A DNA stretch of 64,000 nucleotides from Caldovatus sediminis (GCF_014644455.1 NZ_BMKS01000008.1:119660-183659); one strand, 5' to 3'. Counted from the stretch's first letter, positions 8,596 to 18,213 are shown. Notes: a model not told the origin generated them from the letters alone. Program-made: numbers and translations.

Positions 8596-9036
8596 TCACC
8601 CGCGCCCCGGATCTGCGCGGCCGACCGGCACCGCCGCGCCCCTGCCGGCCAGCGCGGTCCGCTGGACCTCCCAGGCATCCGGAAGGCCGCGACGGAAGGA
8701 TGCGACGGAGAGGGCGATCGGCTCACGGCCATCGAGGATGGCTTCCACGATGTCGGGTGCGAGCAGGGTGAGGCCGAGGGTTCGGGCGACGACGCTGCGC
8801 TCCACGCTCTCCGCGGCGGCGAGCTCGCGAATCGACCCATGCCGCCCCTCCTCCAGCATCCGCCGCCACCGGAATGCCCGGGCCAGCGCCTTCACCAGCG
8901 CCGGGTCACCGCGGGTGGTCGTGACGCCCGCTGCGTCCCCGCCGGCCCGCACCGGCGCCCCATCCGGCCCGATGATCTGCTTCCGCCCGCCGCGGCGCCG
9001 GATGGTCATCGGCACCACCACCGTCACGCTGGTCAT
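8596..9036 (-). CDS. Small protein of the serine-recombinase module
   Basis: 146 residues, starting at ATG 9036, which overlaps the recombinase stop by 4 bp. It opens with MTSVTVVVPMTIRRRGGRKQ and carries a helix-turn-helix-like stretch (HGSIRELAAAESVERSVVAR) around residues 70-90 plus a C-terminal segment typical of proteins found directly after alphaproteobacterial recombinases (FRRGLPDAWEVQR). Coupling to the recombinase suggests a DNA-binding accessory or directionality role; that is inference. Confidence 0.7.
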   Translation of the reverse strand: MTSVTVVVPMTIRRRGGRKQIIGPDGAPVRAGGDAAGVTTTRGDPALVKALARAFRWRRMLEEGRHGSIRELAAAESVERSVVARTLGLTLLAPDIVEAILDGREPIALSVASFRRGLPDAWEVQRTALAGRGAAVPVGRADPGRG

Positions 9037-10372
9037 GCTGCAATCGCCTCCCGCGGCTGTTGCGCCGCCATGTCCCGGGCGAGCCCGGCGAGACCCCCCA
9101 GGTTCAGCCGGATCTCCGCCCCGCCCTCGGTGACGGTCACGCGCTCGACCAGCAGCCGAACGATCCGCTCCTGCTCGCCGGGAAACAGCTCGTCCCACAG
9201 CGGATCCAGCCGCCCGAGCGCCTCGCGCACCTCCGCCTCGGTCAGGTCCGGCGCCTCCGCCCGCGCCGCGCGCCAGGTGCCGACGACGACCTCCGGCTGG
9301 CACAGCAGCGCCCGGATCTGCGTCATCACCAGCCCCTCGATCTCCCCGGCCGGCAGGCGGCGATACGGCGCGTCGTTGGGGGCGCCCTGCAGCACGGCCT
9401 GGCTGACGTAGTAGCGGTAGAGCCGTCCCTTCTTCCGGGTGTGGGTGGGCGACATCGCCCGCCCGTCCGGCCCGAACAGCAGGCCGCGCAGCAGCGCCGG
9501 CGCCCGCTGGCGGGACTTCGCGGCGCGGGCGCGCGGGCTCTCGGCCAGGATGGCGTGCACCCGGTCCCACAGATCCCGCGGGATGATGGCGGCGTGCTCG
9601 CCGGGGTAGGATTTCCCCTTGTGCACCGCCTCGCCGAGGTAGGTGCGGTTCACCAGCAGCTTGTAGACCGCCCCCTTGTCGAAGGGCCGGCCGGTCTTGG
9701 TGACGAGGCCCTCCGCGCGCAGGATCGGCAGCAGCCGGGTGGCGGAGCCCAGCTCGGCGAAGCCCTCGAACACGCGGCGGACCGTCGCGGCGCCGGCCTC
9801 GTCCACCACCAGCCTGCGGTGCTCGACCCGGTAGCCGAGCGGGACGGGGCCGCCCATCCACATGCCCCGGGCGCGGGAGGCGGCGATCTTGTCGCGCACC
9901 CGCTCGCCGATCACCTCGCGCTCGAACTGCGCGAAGCTGAGCAGGATGTTGAGCGTCAGCCGCCCCATGCTGGTGGTGGTGTTGAAGGACTGCGTGACCG
10001 AGACGAAGGTGACCTCGTGCTGGTCGAAGGTCTGCACCAGCCTGGCGAAGTCCATCAGCGAGCGCGAGAGGCGGTCGATCTTGTAGACCACCACCACGTC
10101 GACCAGCCCGGCCTCGATGTCGGCGAGCAGCCGCTTCAGCGCGGGGCGATCGAGGGTGCCGCCCGACACGCCGCCGTCGTCGTAGCGGTCGTGCACCAGC
10201 ACCCAGCCCTCGGCGCGCTGCGAGGCGATGAAGGCCTCGCAGGCCTCGCGCTGGGCATCGAGGGTGTTGAACTCCTTGTCCAGCCCCTCGTCCGTGCTCT
10301 TGCGGGTGTAGACCGCGCAGCGCAGCTTCTTCACCGAGGGCGGCATGGCGCCGTCGGACAGCTTGCGGCGGC

Positions 10373-10376
<4 letters not shown>
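9033..10376 (-). CDS. Large serine recombinase
   Basis: 447 residues. The N-terminal resolvase/invertase catalytic domain includes RCAVYTRKSTDEG (catalytic serine in the RKS motif), DDGGVSGGTLDRPAL, YKIDRLSRSLMDF and FAQFEREVIGERVRDKI. It is followed by a Recombinase domain (about 165-300, with TYLGEAVHKGKSY) and a C-terminal region lacking an obvious cysteine zinc ribbon. Such enzymes integrate or excise elements through a covalent serine-DNA intermediate. Start ATG 10376 overlaps the stop of the DUF2924 gene by 4 bp. No tyrosine integrase is seen in the prophage at 14-53 kb, so this enzyme could be its integrase, with the hsd or QueC-like genes as cargo. That link is inference. Confidence 0.9.
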
Positions 10377-10875
<499 letters not shown>

Positions 10876-10879
<4 letters not shown>

Positions 10880-11082
10880 GCCTGTCTCCGACGAGTCGGG
10901 TCGGCATGACGGCGCTGCCGGGCGGTGGAGTGTAGGCGAACCTCTCCTCGGTCCCGGGCCCGCTCGGCGTCGCGCGCCACTCCCTCGGCAGTGCGGCTGC
11001 GCAGCCGCAGCAGGCCGGCGGCCAGGATGGCGCAGACCTCGCGGAGGTGGGGCGGGAGCGATGGGTTGGAGTGAAGCCGCAT
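10876..11082 (-). CDS. Small conserved ORF at the head of the recombinase module
   Basis: 68 residues from ATG 11082 (a start 7 codons earlier is possible). The helical core LPPHLREVCAILAAGLLRLR is followed by a polar tail (SRTAEGVARDAERARDRG). Its stop overlaps the DUF2924 start by 4 bp, the same arrangement as the next two junctions, which argues strongly that it is translated. I do not recognise a named domain. Short proteins of this style occur ahead of DUF2924-recombinase pairs in related genomes as far as I recall. Confidence 0.55.
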
Positions 11083-11403
11083 AGCAAGGCCGGCGTACCG
11101 CAATCCCGCGCCCGTTTGGTAGCCAGATCAATCGCTTAGCGAACTGGCGCGCAAACAAAAGCGGCCGAACGAAGCTACGCGTGTAGCTGCCTGGCGGAGG
11201 GGACCAGACCGGCCGCTCGGCCCAGTACTCGGTCCTGCGTTCCTCTACCTTCGATTGCGGAGCGGCAATCGATTCGCCATCTTCGACGGGCAGCCTCGCG
11301 CTGCGATTCGCGGTCCATGGAGGCTGGCTTGGTGCGTCGGGCAGCATTCGCGCGTAGGGCGGTGCGATCACCGGCGGATCGGCTCGCCGCGACGCGGTAA
11401 GCC
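11083..11403. other. Divergent intergenic region with nested palindromes
   Basis: A 321-bp gap between the leftward recombinase module and the rightward QueC-like operon. I see no credible gene. It contains inverted repeats: AGCTAC-gcgt-GTAGCT at 11173-11188, lying inside a wider pair GCGGCCG (11161-11167) and CGGCCGC (11210-11216), plus TCGCT-t-AGCGA near 11133. The base composition is less GC-rich around 11130-11180. It must hold the promoters for both operons and could hold a recombinase attachment or binding site. Confidence 0.4.
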
Positions 11404-12192
11404 ATGGGCCACCAGCGCCTCGGGAAACTCCCGGCCCATCGCCTGCTCCCGGAGATCGTCAGGTATCTTCTGGATGGCGGGACGCCCACCGCCGACTTGG
11501 TCGACCAGGTGACGGAAGTTGGGCGCGACGCGCTGAGGCACGCTGTGAAGGACCCGGTCTTCATTGAGGCCCTGTGGCTGCTCGTTCGTTTGCCCCAGGC
11601 AGCCGGCTCGAGTGCCTTTGTCGACGGGTTGGCAGCCCTCGGCCTCAAGGGCAGGCCGCCCGGATCGCTCCCCGAGCTGCTCGCGGCGTTCGACTCTGCG
11701 CTCGAACGAGTGCAGCGCCGGGCGGCCGGCGGGGCGACGGATCTGGGTGAGATGGCCCGGCAGGCAGCGTTGAGTGCGCTCGCCGAGGCGCTGCAACCCC
11801 GACTGCCGGTGCTGTGGCAGCCCACGGCCGAGGACCTGCGTCACTCCGTGGCCTCGCTGCGGAGCGCCGACGCGTTCGCGGACTTGGCGCAGCGCTTCCA
11901 CTCGCGGTTCGTCGACCGTGTGATCCACTACTTCATCGACCGGAATCTCCACCGAATGATCGGCCCGGAGCGGGCGACGAAGTCGCTCAACGACGTTGAG
12001 GCCTTCAACGGCGCGATCCGTCGGCACTGCGATGAAGCATCCCTCATAATGCGCGCCTTCGCGCGAGACTGGTTGGGCAAGAATTTCTACCGCGATGGCA
12101 AGGCACTGACGCAGGACGATGTTCGTCGTTTCGCCAGCTACTCGGTGGAGAAGCTTCGCATCGAGCTTGCCCAGAGAAAGGGTACGTCGTGA
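11404..12192 (+). CDS. Unknown helical protein encoded with a QueC-like enzyme
   Basis: 262 residues, starting MGHQRLGKLPAHRL; an in-frame stop at 11398-11400 rules out a longer form. It is predicted all-alpha, with no motif I can name. The C-terminal third (VIHYFIDRNLHRMIG, LRIELAQRKG) is the most ordered-looking part. Its last codons overlap the GTG of the QueC-like gene (GTGA), so the two are translationally coupled. By position it corresponds to QatB, the uncharacterised partner of QatC in Qat antiphage systems. I cannot see clear sequence similarity, so QatB-like is inference from context. The second residue is glycine, which matters if the partner modifies an N-terminal glycine. Confidence 0.7.
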   Translation: MGHQRLGKLPAHRLLPEIVRYLLDGGTPTADLVDQVTEVGRDALRHAVKDPVFIEALWLLVRLPQAAGSSAFVDGLAALGLKGRPPGSLPELLAAFDSALERVQRRAAGGATDLGEMARQAALSALAEALQPRLPVLWQPTAEDLRHSVASLRSADAFADLAQRFHSRFVDRVIHYFIDRNLHRMIGPERATKSLNDVEAFNGAIRRHCDEASLIMRAFARDWLGKNFYRDGKALTQDDVRRFASYSVEKLRIELAQRKGTS

Positions 12193-14051
12193 GACAGTTC
12201 CAAATTGAGTGCGGAGCGGCAGCGCCGTCACGCCCAGACGCCATTGCCATGGACGTTCACGGGAAGGGCAAGAACGTCAATCTGCGCATAGACTGCATCA
12301 CGCGCACGATGCTCGCGAACGTGCCCGAGCTGCTGGTCGATCTGCTGGAGATCGCCGCCTACATCTACTGTGCGGATCAACGGCTGAGCCGGGGGACTGC
12401 TCAGCTGGCAAACTTTGGCGAGAGCTGGCGCCGCAACTTGCACTTTACGATCCCCGTGCGTGAGCCAGGGCTCTGGCAGCAGGACGAGGTCCAGCGCCTG
12501 CTCGCGGACACGCTCGGCTTCCTGTCCGACGACAGCTACTCCTTCGAATTCCGGAAGGCCACGCGACCTTTCCTGTCGCGTGACCTCTACTTCCACGACC
12601 TCATCGACGCATCCGCCGACTACGACGTAGTGTCGATGTTCTCGGGTGGCGTCGACTCATTCGCTGGCGCACTGCAGGACGCCGTCCTCCGCAACCGTTC
12701 TGTCTGCTTGGTCGGCCATTCTTCGTCGACCAAGGTGAGGAGCATACAGCAGAAGCTTGTCGAAGAGCTGAAGGCCCGCGGCCTCGAGCGCCGCATCACC
12801 TACATACCCGTTTGGGTGACTAACGAGAACGTCAGGACCAGCGACTACACACAGCGAACCCGCTCATTCCTGTTCGCATGTCTCGGCCTGGTGATTGCGC
12901 ACATGTCCGGGAAGGACAGCTTCACCTTCTACGAAAACGGCGTCGTCAGCATCAATCCACCGGTGGCCGGCGATGTCGTCGGCGGCAGGGCGACGCGAAC
13001 CACCCACCCTCGGGTCTTTCGCGGCCTCGAGGAGCTGTTCTCGACGCTCCTAGACCGGCCCATCACGATCGCGAATCCGTTGCAGTGGCTGACGAAGCGC
13101 GAGGTCACGACGCTCGTGCAGGAAGCAGGCATGGCCGAGCTCCTGGCCCTGACGAACAGCTGCACGAGGCCTCGGAGTTGGACGGCAGCGCACAAGCATT
13201 GCGGCGCCTGCTCCCAGTGCATCGACCGTCGCTTCGGCGTCTTGGCAGCTGGCCTGGGCGAACATGAGCCCGCGTTGAACTACAAGGTCGATCTCCTGAC
13301 AGCGGATCGCAGCGCCAGCGATGACCTGCGTATGGCGGTGAGCTACGTCTCTTTTTTCAGGAGGGTCGGGGCGACCTCGAAGGAGCGGTTCCTGGTCGAC
13401 TTCCCGGAAATCGTCTCCGCCATCAACTGCTTTCCAGACCTCTCGGCAGCCGAGGCCGGCGACCGGATCTACAACCTCTTTCAGCGGCAGGCGAAGGCCG
13501 TAGAGTCGGTCATCACGGCAGGTCTGAAGGAGCACGCGGCAGCGCTCTTCAGGAACGAGCTCCCGGCGGCTTCACTCCTATCCATCTCCTTCGCCCGCAA
13601 CAGCGTCGAAGCGCCGCCGCCAGCCAACTACGATTCGCAGGCGAAGGCTTTCATCGACCGGCTCGCAGCACCCGTGTTCGAGTTCGCGATCGACCAGTCC
13701 GCGAAGCAGGTGGTGTTCCGAGACGGCACCACCCTGACCGACGCGAGCTTCCGGATCGTCGAGGCACTCTTGGAGAACTTCAGGAGCGCGAAGGCGGAAG
13801 GGCGCGAGGTGCCATTTGTGCGCCCCCCCGATCTCGCCGACCGACTCGGCATCACGGAACAGTCCATGCGGACGCAGCTCACGCGGCTGAGAGACGCAAT
13901 CGAGCCTCTCGCCGTCTCGCTTGGCCTCGTCCTCGATCAGGACAGCTTCGTCGAGAACCGCCCGCGTGCGGGCTACCGGCTGAACCCGAGGCTCTGCGAG
14001 CTTTCGCTGGCCGACATCAGAGCCCCTACCCCGCGGCGAGAGGGGGGATAG
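12189..14051 (+). CDS. QueC-like PP-loop protein with C-terminal winged helix (QatC-like)
   Basis: 620 residues from GTG 12189. An N-terminal domain (1-145, with CITRTMLANVPELLVDLLEI, YIYCADQRLSRG and LHFTIPVREPGLW) is followed by a PP-loop ATP-pyrophosphatase domain with MFSGGVDSFAGAL (SGGVDS at 152-157). QueC-type zinc ligands lie at C325, C338, C341 and C344 (motif C-x12-CGAC-x2-C). QueC makes 7-cyano-7-deazaguanine; QueC relatives occur as QatC in Qat and as Cap9 in type IV CBASS defence. After about residue 515 there is an extra winged-helix domain (ADRLGITEQSMRTQLTRLRD, ending RAGYRLNP) of OmpR style. That extension, and the lack of QatA ATPase and QatD nuclease nearby, set it apart. 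Role as defence enzyme is inferred. Confidence 0.85.
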   Translation: MRQFQIECGAAAPSRPDAIAMDVHGKGKNVNLRIDCITRTMLANVPELLVDLLEIAAYIYCADQRLSRGTAQLANFGESWRRNLHFTIPVREPGLWQQDEVQRLLADTLGFLSDDSYSFEFRKATRPFLSRDLYFHDLIDASADYDVVSMFSGGVDSFAGALQDAVLRNRSVCLVGHSSSTKVRSIQQKLVEELKARGLERRITYIPVWVTNENVRTSDYTQRTRSFLFACLGLVIAHMSGKDSFTFYENGVVSINPPVAGDVVGGRATRTTHPRVFRGLEELFSTLLDRPITIANPLQWLTKREVTTLVQEAGMAELLALTNSCTRPRSWTAAHKHCGACSQCIDRRFGVLAAGLGEHEPALNYKVDLLTADRSASDDLRMAVSYVSFFRRVGATSKERFLVDFPEIVSAINCFPDLSAAEAGDRIYNLFQRQAKAVESVITAGLKEHAAALFRNELPAASLLSISFARNSVEAPPPANYDSQAKAFIDRLAAPVFEFAIDQSAKQVVFRDGTTLTDASFRIVEALLENFRSAKAEGREVPFVRPPDLADRLGITEQSMRTQLTRLRDAIEPLAVSLGLVLDQDSFVENRPRAGYRLNPRLCELSLADIRAPTPRREGG

Positions 14052-14255
14052 CGGCCGATGTCACAACGCCACGGGCCTGACGTAACAGTCAGCGGGCTCT
14101 AAGCCCGGTTTCCCGCCGTTCTCGATCGGCTCGACGTAACAAGAAAAATCGAAGCCGCGAATATCGGTTTCCCCGTAAGTGCCTGAAAATCCTCGCATCT
14201 GAAGACCGGCGGGGCATGCCCGTGCCGGTCTCTGCGAAGGATGACGGAGCGGCCC

Positions 14256-14471
14256 ATGGGGACCAAGCATCTGACCCAGTCGGAGGTGGCGCGCCGCTGG
14301 TGCCTCAGCCCGCGCACGCTGGAGCGCTGGCGCTGGCTCGGTCAGGGCCCCTGCTTCCTCAAGATCGGCGGCCGCGTCGTCTACCGCCTCGAGGACATCG
14401 AGGCGTTCGAGGCGGCGCAGCTGCGCGACGGCGCCGCGGCCGCGGCCGACACGGCGGCGCCCGCCGCCTGA
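14256..14471 (+). CDS. Excisionase-like helix-turn-helix protein
   Basis: 71 residues. TKHLTQSEVARRWCLSPRTL followed by RWRWLGQGPCFLKIGG and VYRLEDIEAFE is the MerR-type HTH_17/excisionase fold (helix-turn-helix, then a wing with the conserved GP-x-F/Y-x-K-x-G-x-x-VxY pattern). ATG 14256 is preferred to ATG 14241 because GGAG precedes it at good spacing. It lies first in the rightward phage early region, where a small excisionase or early regulator is expected. The 204 bp before it (14052-14255) hold nothing I recognise and could include the phage left boundary. Confidence 0.75.
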   Translation: MGTKHLTQSEVARRWCLSPRTLERWRWLGQGPCFLKIGGRVVYRLEDIEAFEAAQLRDGAAAAADTAAPAA

Positions 14472-14620
14472 TCCCACCCGGCTTCCTGCCGGGTCTTCCA
14501 GGGAATGCAACACCGCCCTCGGGCGGAAATACCTGGACGGTCCGCTCCGAACCGCGTCGGGGCCCGACAGCGTCATCCACGGCGAGAGCGGAGCGCGACG
14601 ACAGAGGAGTTGCGCTCACC

Positions 14621-14920
14621 GTGTGCAAGACCACCACGCCGCTCGACCGGCTGCGCCAGTCCTACGGGATGGCGGCGCTGCCCGACAGCATCGGGACCGA
14701 GGCCTTCGGCGAGTTCGGCCGCCCGGTCGACAAGCCGATCGCGCAGGCCACTGTCGACGACGTCGCCTTCGCCATCCAGGCGCTCAACGACGAGAGCGCC
14801 GCGCTCTACCGGCGCCTCGACGCGCTGCGCCGGCTGCACGACCACGCCCGCCGCGCCGGCGGGCTCGGCACGGCGCTCGCCGTCGAGGCGGCGCTGCGCA
14901 GCGTGGAGGCCGGCCGGTGA
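14621..14920 (+). CDS. Hypothetical phage early protein
   Basis: 99 residues from GTG 14621, with GAGGAG about 10 nt upstream. The sequence has DRLRQSYGMAALPDSIGTEA, FGRPVDKPIAQATVDDVAFA and a helical C-terminus (DESAALYRRLDALRRLHDHA). The stop overlaps the next start as GTGA. No known domain recognised. Its place immediately before the Sak4-like recombination ATPase suggests a role in phage replication or recombination. Confidence 0.65.
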   Translation: MCKTTTPLDRLRQSYGMAALPDSIGTEAFGEFGRPVDKPIAQATVDDVAFAIQALNDESAALYRRLDALRRLHDHARRAGGLGTALAVEAALRSVEAGR

Positions 14921-15831
14921 GCGCGCCCTTCACGCAGAGCCCACCCGGCGGCTTCCGGATCATCACCGCCGACCAGCGCCTGGCCGAGCGCCGCGGCATC
15001 AAGGGCGTGCTCGCCGGCGGCTCGGGCATCGGCAAGACCAGCCAGCTCTGGACGCTGGACGCGGCCAGCACGCTGTTCGTGAACCTCGAGGCGGGCGAGC
15101 TCGCCGTGCAGGGATGGCCCGGCGACGAGGTCCGCGTGCGCGACTGGGACCTCGCCCGCGACCTCGCCTGCTGGATCGGCGGGCCCAACCCCGCGATGCG
15201 CGACGACCAGCCCTACGGCGCCGCGCACTTTGCCCGCGTCTGCGCCGCCTTCGGCGCCCCGTCCGCGCTGGCGAAGTACGCGACGGTCTTCGTCGACAGC
15301 ATCACCGTCGCCTCGCGCCTCTGCCTGCAGTGGTGCAAGGGCCAGCCGCAGGCGGTCTCCGACCGCAGCGGCAAGCCCGACCTGCGCGGCGCCTACGGGC
15401 TGCTCGGCCAGGAGATGATCGCCTGGGTCACCCACCTGCAGCACACGCCGGACAAGAACGTCTGGCTGGTCGGCATCCTCGACAAGAAGCTCGACGACTT
15501 CAATCGGCCGTACTTCGCGCTGCAGATCGAGGGCACGAAGACCGGCCTCGAGCTGCCCGGCGTGGTCGACGAGCTGATCACCATGGCGGAGCTGCGCACC
15601 GAGGACGGCCGGCCGTACCGCGCCTTCGTCTGCACCACGCTGAACCCGTACGGCTACCTGGCGAAGGACCGCTCGGGCCGGCTCGACACCGTCGAGGAGC
15701 CGCACCTCGGCCGGCTGATGGAGAAGATCCGCCGCCCGCTGCCTGGGCCGCGCCTCGACTTCGCGCCGCCGCCCGCGCCGGCGCCCGCCGCCGCGACCGA
15801 CACCACCCCCGACGCGACGCAGGAGGGCTGA
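14917..15831 (+). CDS. Phage AAA/RecA-like ATPase (Sak4-like)
   Basis: 304 residues. A Walker A, AGGSGIGKTSQLW, appears near residues 34-46 and a Walker B-like hydrophobic strand, ATVFVDSIT, near 125. This is the P-loop fold annotated in phages as nucleotide-binding protein, which includes the Sak4 single-strand annealing recombinases (RecA core only). The next gene encodes an SSB-like protein, a pairing typical for Sak4 systems. The C-terminus is a proline/alanine-rich tail. Predicted to promote homologous annealing during phage replication; the exact subfamily would need a profile search. Confidence 0.75.
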   Translation: MSAPFTQSPPGGFRIITADQRLAERRGIKGVLAGGSGIGKTSQLWTLDAASTLFVNLEAGELAVQGWPGDEVRVRDWDLARDLACWIGGPNPAMRDDQPYGAAHFARVCAAFGAPSALAKYATVFVDSITVASRLCLQWCKGQPQAVSDRSGKPDLRGAYGLLGQEMIAWVTHLQHTPDKNVWLVGILDKKLDDFNRPYFALQIEGTKTGLELPGVVDELITMAELRTEDGRPYRAFVCTTLNPYGYLAKDRSGRLDTVEEPHLGRLMEKIRRPLPGPRLDFAPPPAPAPAAATDTTPDATQEG

Positions 15832-15834
15832 GCC

Positions 15835-16491
15835 ATGTCCGGCACCAACCCGCTCGACTACAACGGCGCCGACGCCCAGTCCGCCGCCTTCGACCTCCTC
15901 CCGGCCGGCACCCTGGTCCGGGTGCGGCTCACCATTCGCCCCGGCGGCGCCGGGCCGGAGGGCTGGCTCACCCAGAGCAGGACCTCGGAGGCGCAGTACC
16001 TCAACACCGAGGCCGTGGTGCTGGAGGGGCCGCACGCCCGGCGGCGCATCTACACCCGCATCGGCATCCGCGGCAAAGGCGGCCAGGGCGCGGACGACAC
16101 CTACGCGAACCGCGGCCGGGCGCTGATCCGCGGCATCCTGGAGAGCGCCCGCGGCGTCGAGGCCAAGGACACCTCCGAGCGGGCGCGGGCGGCGCGCACG
16201 ATCCGCGGCTACGGCGACCTGAACGGCCTCGAGTTCCTGGCCAAGGTCGGCGTCGAGAAGGACCAGAAGGACCCGCGGGACGAGGGGCGCAACGTCGTCG
16301 CCGCGGCGATCGGCCCCGAGCACGCCGAGTACGCCCGGCTGATGGGCGGCGGCGCGTCGGCGGGCGTCGCGACGCCGCCCGCGCTCCCCGCCGCCGCCGC
16401 GAGCGCCGCCCCGCCCTGGGCCGCGGCGCAGCCGCCCCAGCCCGCGGCGACCGCCGCCGGCGCCGGCGCGCCCCCCTTCTGGGCGCGCTGA
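15835..16491 (+). CDS. Phage SSB-like protein
   Basis: 218 residues. The body (residues 18-150) has a beta-rich core, FDLLPAGTLVRVRLTIRPGG, EAQYLNTEAVVLEGPHARRR, and an alpha-helical part. The C-terminal 60 residues are an alanine/proline linker ending GAPPFWAR, which resembles the disordered tail plus hydrophobic tip of single-stranded-DNA-binding proteins. It starts 4 nt after the Sak4-like stop and precedes a helicase. Function in ssDNA binding is inferred from neighbourhood and architecture. Confidence 0.6.
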   Translation: MSGTNPLDYNGADAQSAAFDLLPAGTLVRVRLTIRPGGAGPEGWLTQSRTSEAQYLNTEAVVLEGPHARRRIYTRIGIRGKGGQGADDTYANRGRALIRGILESARGVEAKDTSERARAARTIRGYGDLNGLEFLAKVGVEKDQKDPRDEGRNVVAAAIGPEHAEYARLMGGGASAGVATPPALPAAAASAAPPWAAAQPPQPAATAAGAGAPPFWAR

Positions 16492-16509
16492 GCGGGAGGG
16501 AGGTCGGCC

Positions 16510-18198
16510 ATGATCCCGCGCGACTACCAGCGGGCGGCGGTCGCCGCCGCCCGCGCCAAGACCGCGGCGCACGGCAACACGCTGGTCGCCCTGCCGGTCG
16601 GCGCCGGCAAGACCGCCGTCGCCGGCTTCTACATCGCCGAGGAGGCGGCGGCAAAGCCCGGCGCCCGCTTCCTCGTGCTGCAGCACACGGACGAGCTCAT
16701 CGAGCAGAACCGCGCCACCATCGGTCGGGTCGCGGGCCTGCCCGCCTCGGTGGTGAAGGCCGAGCGGGACGACTGGTCCGGCCAGGTGGTGTTCGGCAGC
16801 GTGCAGACCCTGGCCCGCTCCGCGCGGCGCGCCCGCATGGGGCAGGTCTCGCACCTCGTCATCGACGAGTGCCACCGCGCCGCCGCGGACAGCTACCAGG
16901 CGATCATCGCCGACGCCCGCGCCGCGAACCCGAACCTGAAGCTGCTCGGCCTCTCGGCCACCCCCGAGCGGGGGGACGGCCGCAGCCTGCGCCGCACCTT
17001 CTCCAACGTCGCCTTCCACCTGCCGATCGCGGCGCTGATCGCTCAGGGCATCCTGGTGCCGCCGCGCACCTTCACCATCGACCTCGGCGTCGCCGACGAC
17101 CTGGAGCGCGTGGGCGCCAGCGCCGGCGACTTCGACATGGACGCGGCGGCCAGGGTGCTGAACCGCGCGGTGGTGAACGAGGCCGTCGTGGCGCACTGGC
17201 GCGAACGCGCCGGCGACCGCCGCACCATCGCCTTCTGCGCCACCGTCGCCCATGCCGAGGCGGTCGCCGCGGCTTTCCGTGCTGCGGGGATCACCGCCGA
17301 GACCGTCACCGGCGAGATGCCGGCGAAGGAGCGCGCGGCGCTGCTCGCCCGCTTCGACCGCGGCGAGGTGCAGGTGATCACCAACTGCATGGTGCTGACC
17401 GAGGGCTTCGACAGCCAGCCGGTCGGCTGCATCGTCGTCCTTCGCCCCATGCTCCACCGCGGCACCTTCGTCCAGGCGATCGGCCGCGGCCTGCGCAAGG
17501 TGGACCCGGAGCGCTTCCCCGGCGTGGTGAAGACCGACTGCGTCGTGCTCGACTTCGCCGGCGCCGCGCTGCGCCACGGCTGCATCGAGCACGACGGCAC
17601 CCTGGCAGAGGAGGAGGACCCCGGGCCCGGTCAGGCGCCCTACAAGACCTGCCCGGACTGCGCGGCGGAAGTGCCGCTCGGCACCGTCGCCTGCCCGTTC
17701 TGCGGCCACGTCTGGCAGCGCAAGCTGCGCGAGAGGCGCCCGCTGCAGCGCTTCGGGCTGACCGAGATCGACCTGCTGGACCGCTCGCCCTTCCGCTGGT
17801 GGGACATGCACGGCGACGGCCACGCCATGATCGCCTCCGGCTTCGACGCCTGGGCCGGGGTGTTCTTCGACGGCGAGCGGCACTGGCACGCGGTCGGCAA
17901 GGTCCGCCAGGGGCGGCTGCGGCACCTCGGCGTGGGCGAGCGCGCGCAGGTCCTGGCCGGGGCCGACGACTTCCTGCGCCAGGCGGAGACCAGCGCCGCC
18001 GCCACCAAGAGCCGGCTGTGGCTGAACCACCCCGCCAGCCCGCGCCAGCGCGAGCTGCTGGTCAAGGCCGGGGACGCCGATCCGGGGCTGGACTTCGGCC
18101 TGTCGAAATACGCGGCGAACTGCCGGCTGAACTTCCTCTGGCACCGGCAGCAGATCCTGGCCGCGGTCTTCCCGAACGGCATCGCGAGGGCAGCATGA
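16510..18198 (+). CDS. SF2 DECH-box helicase
   Basis: 562 residues. It begins IPRDYQRAAVAAARAK (Q-like motif), then Walker A PVGAGKTAVAGF (about residues 27-38), DECH box VIDECHRAAADS (about 117-128), motif III LSATPERGDG, and motif VI AIGRGLRKV in a second RecA domain. A CPDC/CPFC zinc ribbon follows at about 381-399. The C-terminal part (DIDLLDRSPFRWWDMHGDG region onward) is a domain commonly attached to phage UvsW/SSL2-like helicases. Likely unwinds replication or recombination intermediates. A start with GGGAGG 8-10 nt upstream supports ATG 16510. Confidence 0.9.
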   Translation: MIPRDYQRAAVAAARAKTAAHGNTLVALPVGAGKTAVAGFYIAEEAAAKPGARFLVLQHTDELIEQNRATIGRVAGLPASVVKAERDDWSGQVVFGSVQTLARSARRARMGQVSHLVIDECHRAAADSYQAIIADARAANPNLKLLGLSATPERGDGRSLRRTFSNVAFHLPIAALIAQGILVPPRTFTIDLGVADDLERVGASAGDFDMDAAARVLNRAVVNEAVVAHWRERAGDRRTIAFCATVAHAEAVAAAFRAAGITAETVTGEMPAKERAALLARFDRGEVQVITNCMVLTEGFDSQPVGCIVVLRPMLHRGTFVQAIGRGLRKVDPERFPGVVKTDCVVLDFAGAALRHGCIEHDGTLAEEEDPGPGQAPYKTCPDCAAEVPLGTVACPFCGHVWQRKLRERRPLQRFGLTEIDLLDRSPFRWWDMHGDGHAMIASGFDAWAGVFFDGERHWHAVGKVRQGRLRHLGVGERAQVLAGADDFLRQAETSAAATKSRLWLNHPASPRQRELLVKAGDADPGLDFGLSKYAANCRLNFLWHRQQILAAVFPNGIARAA

Positions 18199-18213
18199 GC
18201 GGGGAGCACGACC

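Noticed and set aside
12189..14051. Housekeeping queuosine synthesis (QueC)
   Set aside because: The protein is more than twice QueC's length, carries an extra N-domain and a C-terminal winged helix, and has no QueD/QueE/QueF neighbours.
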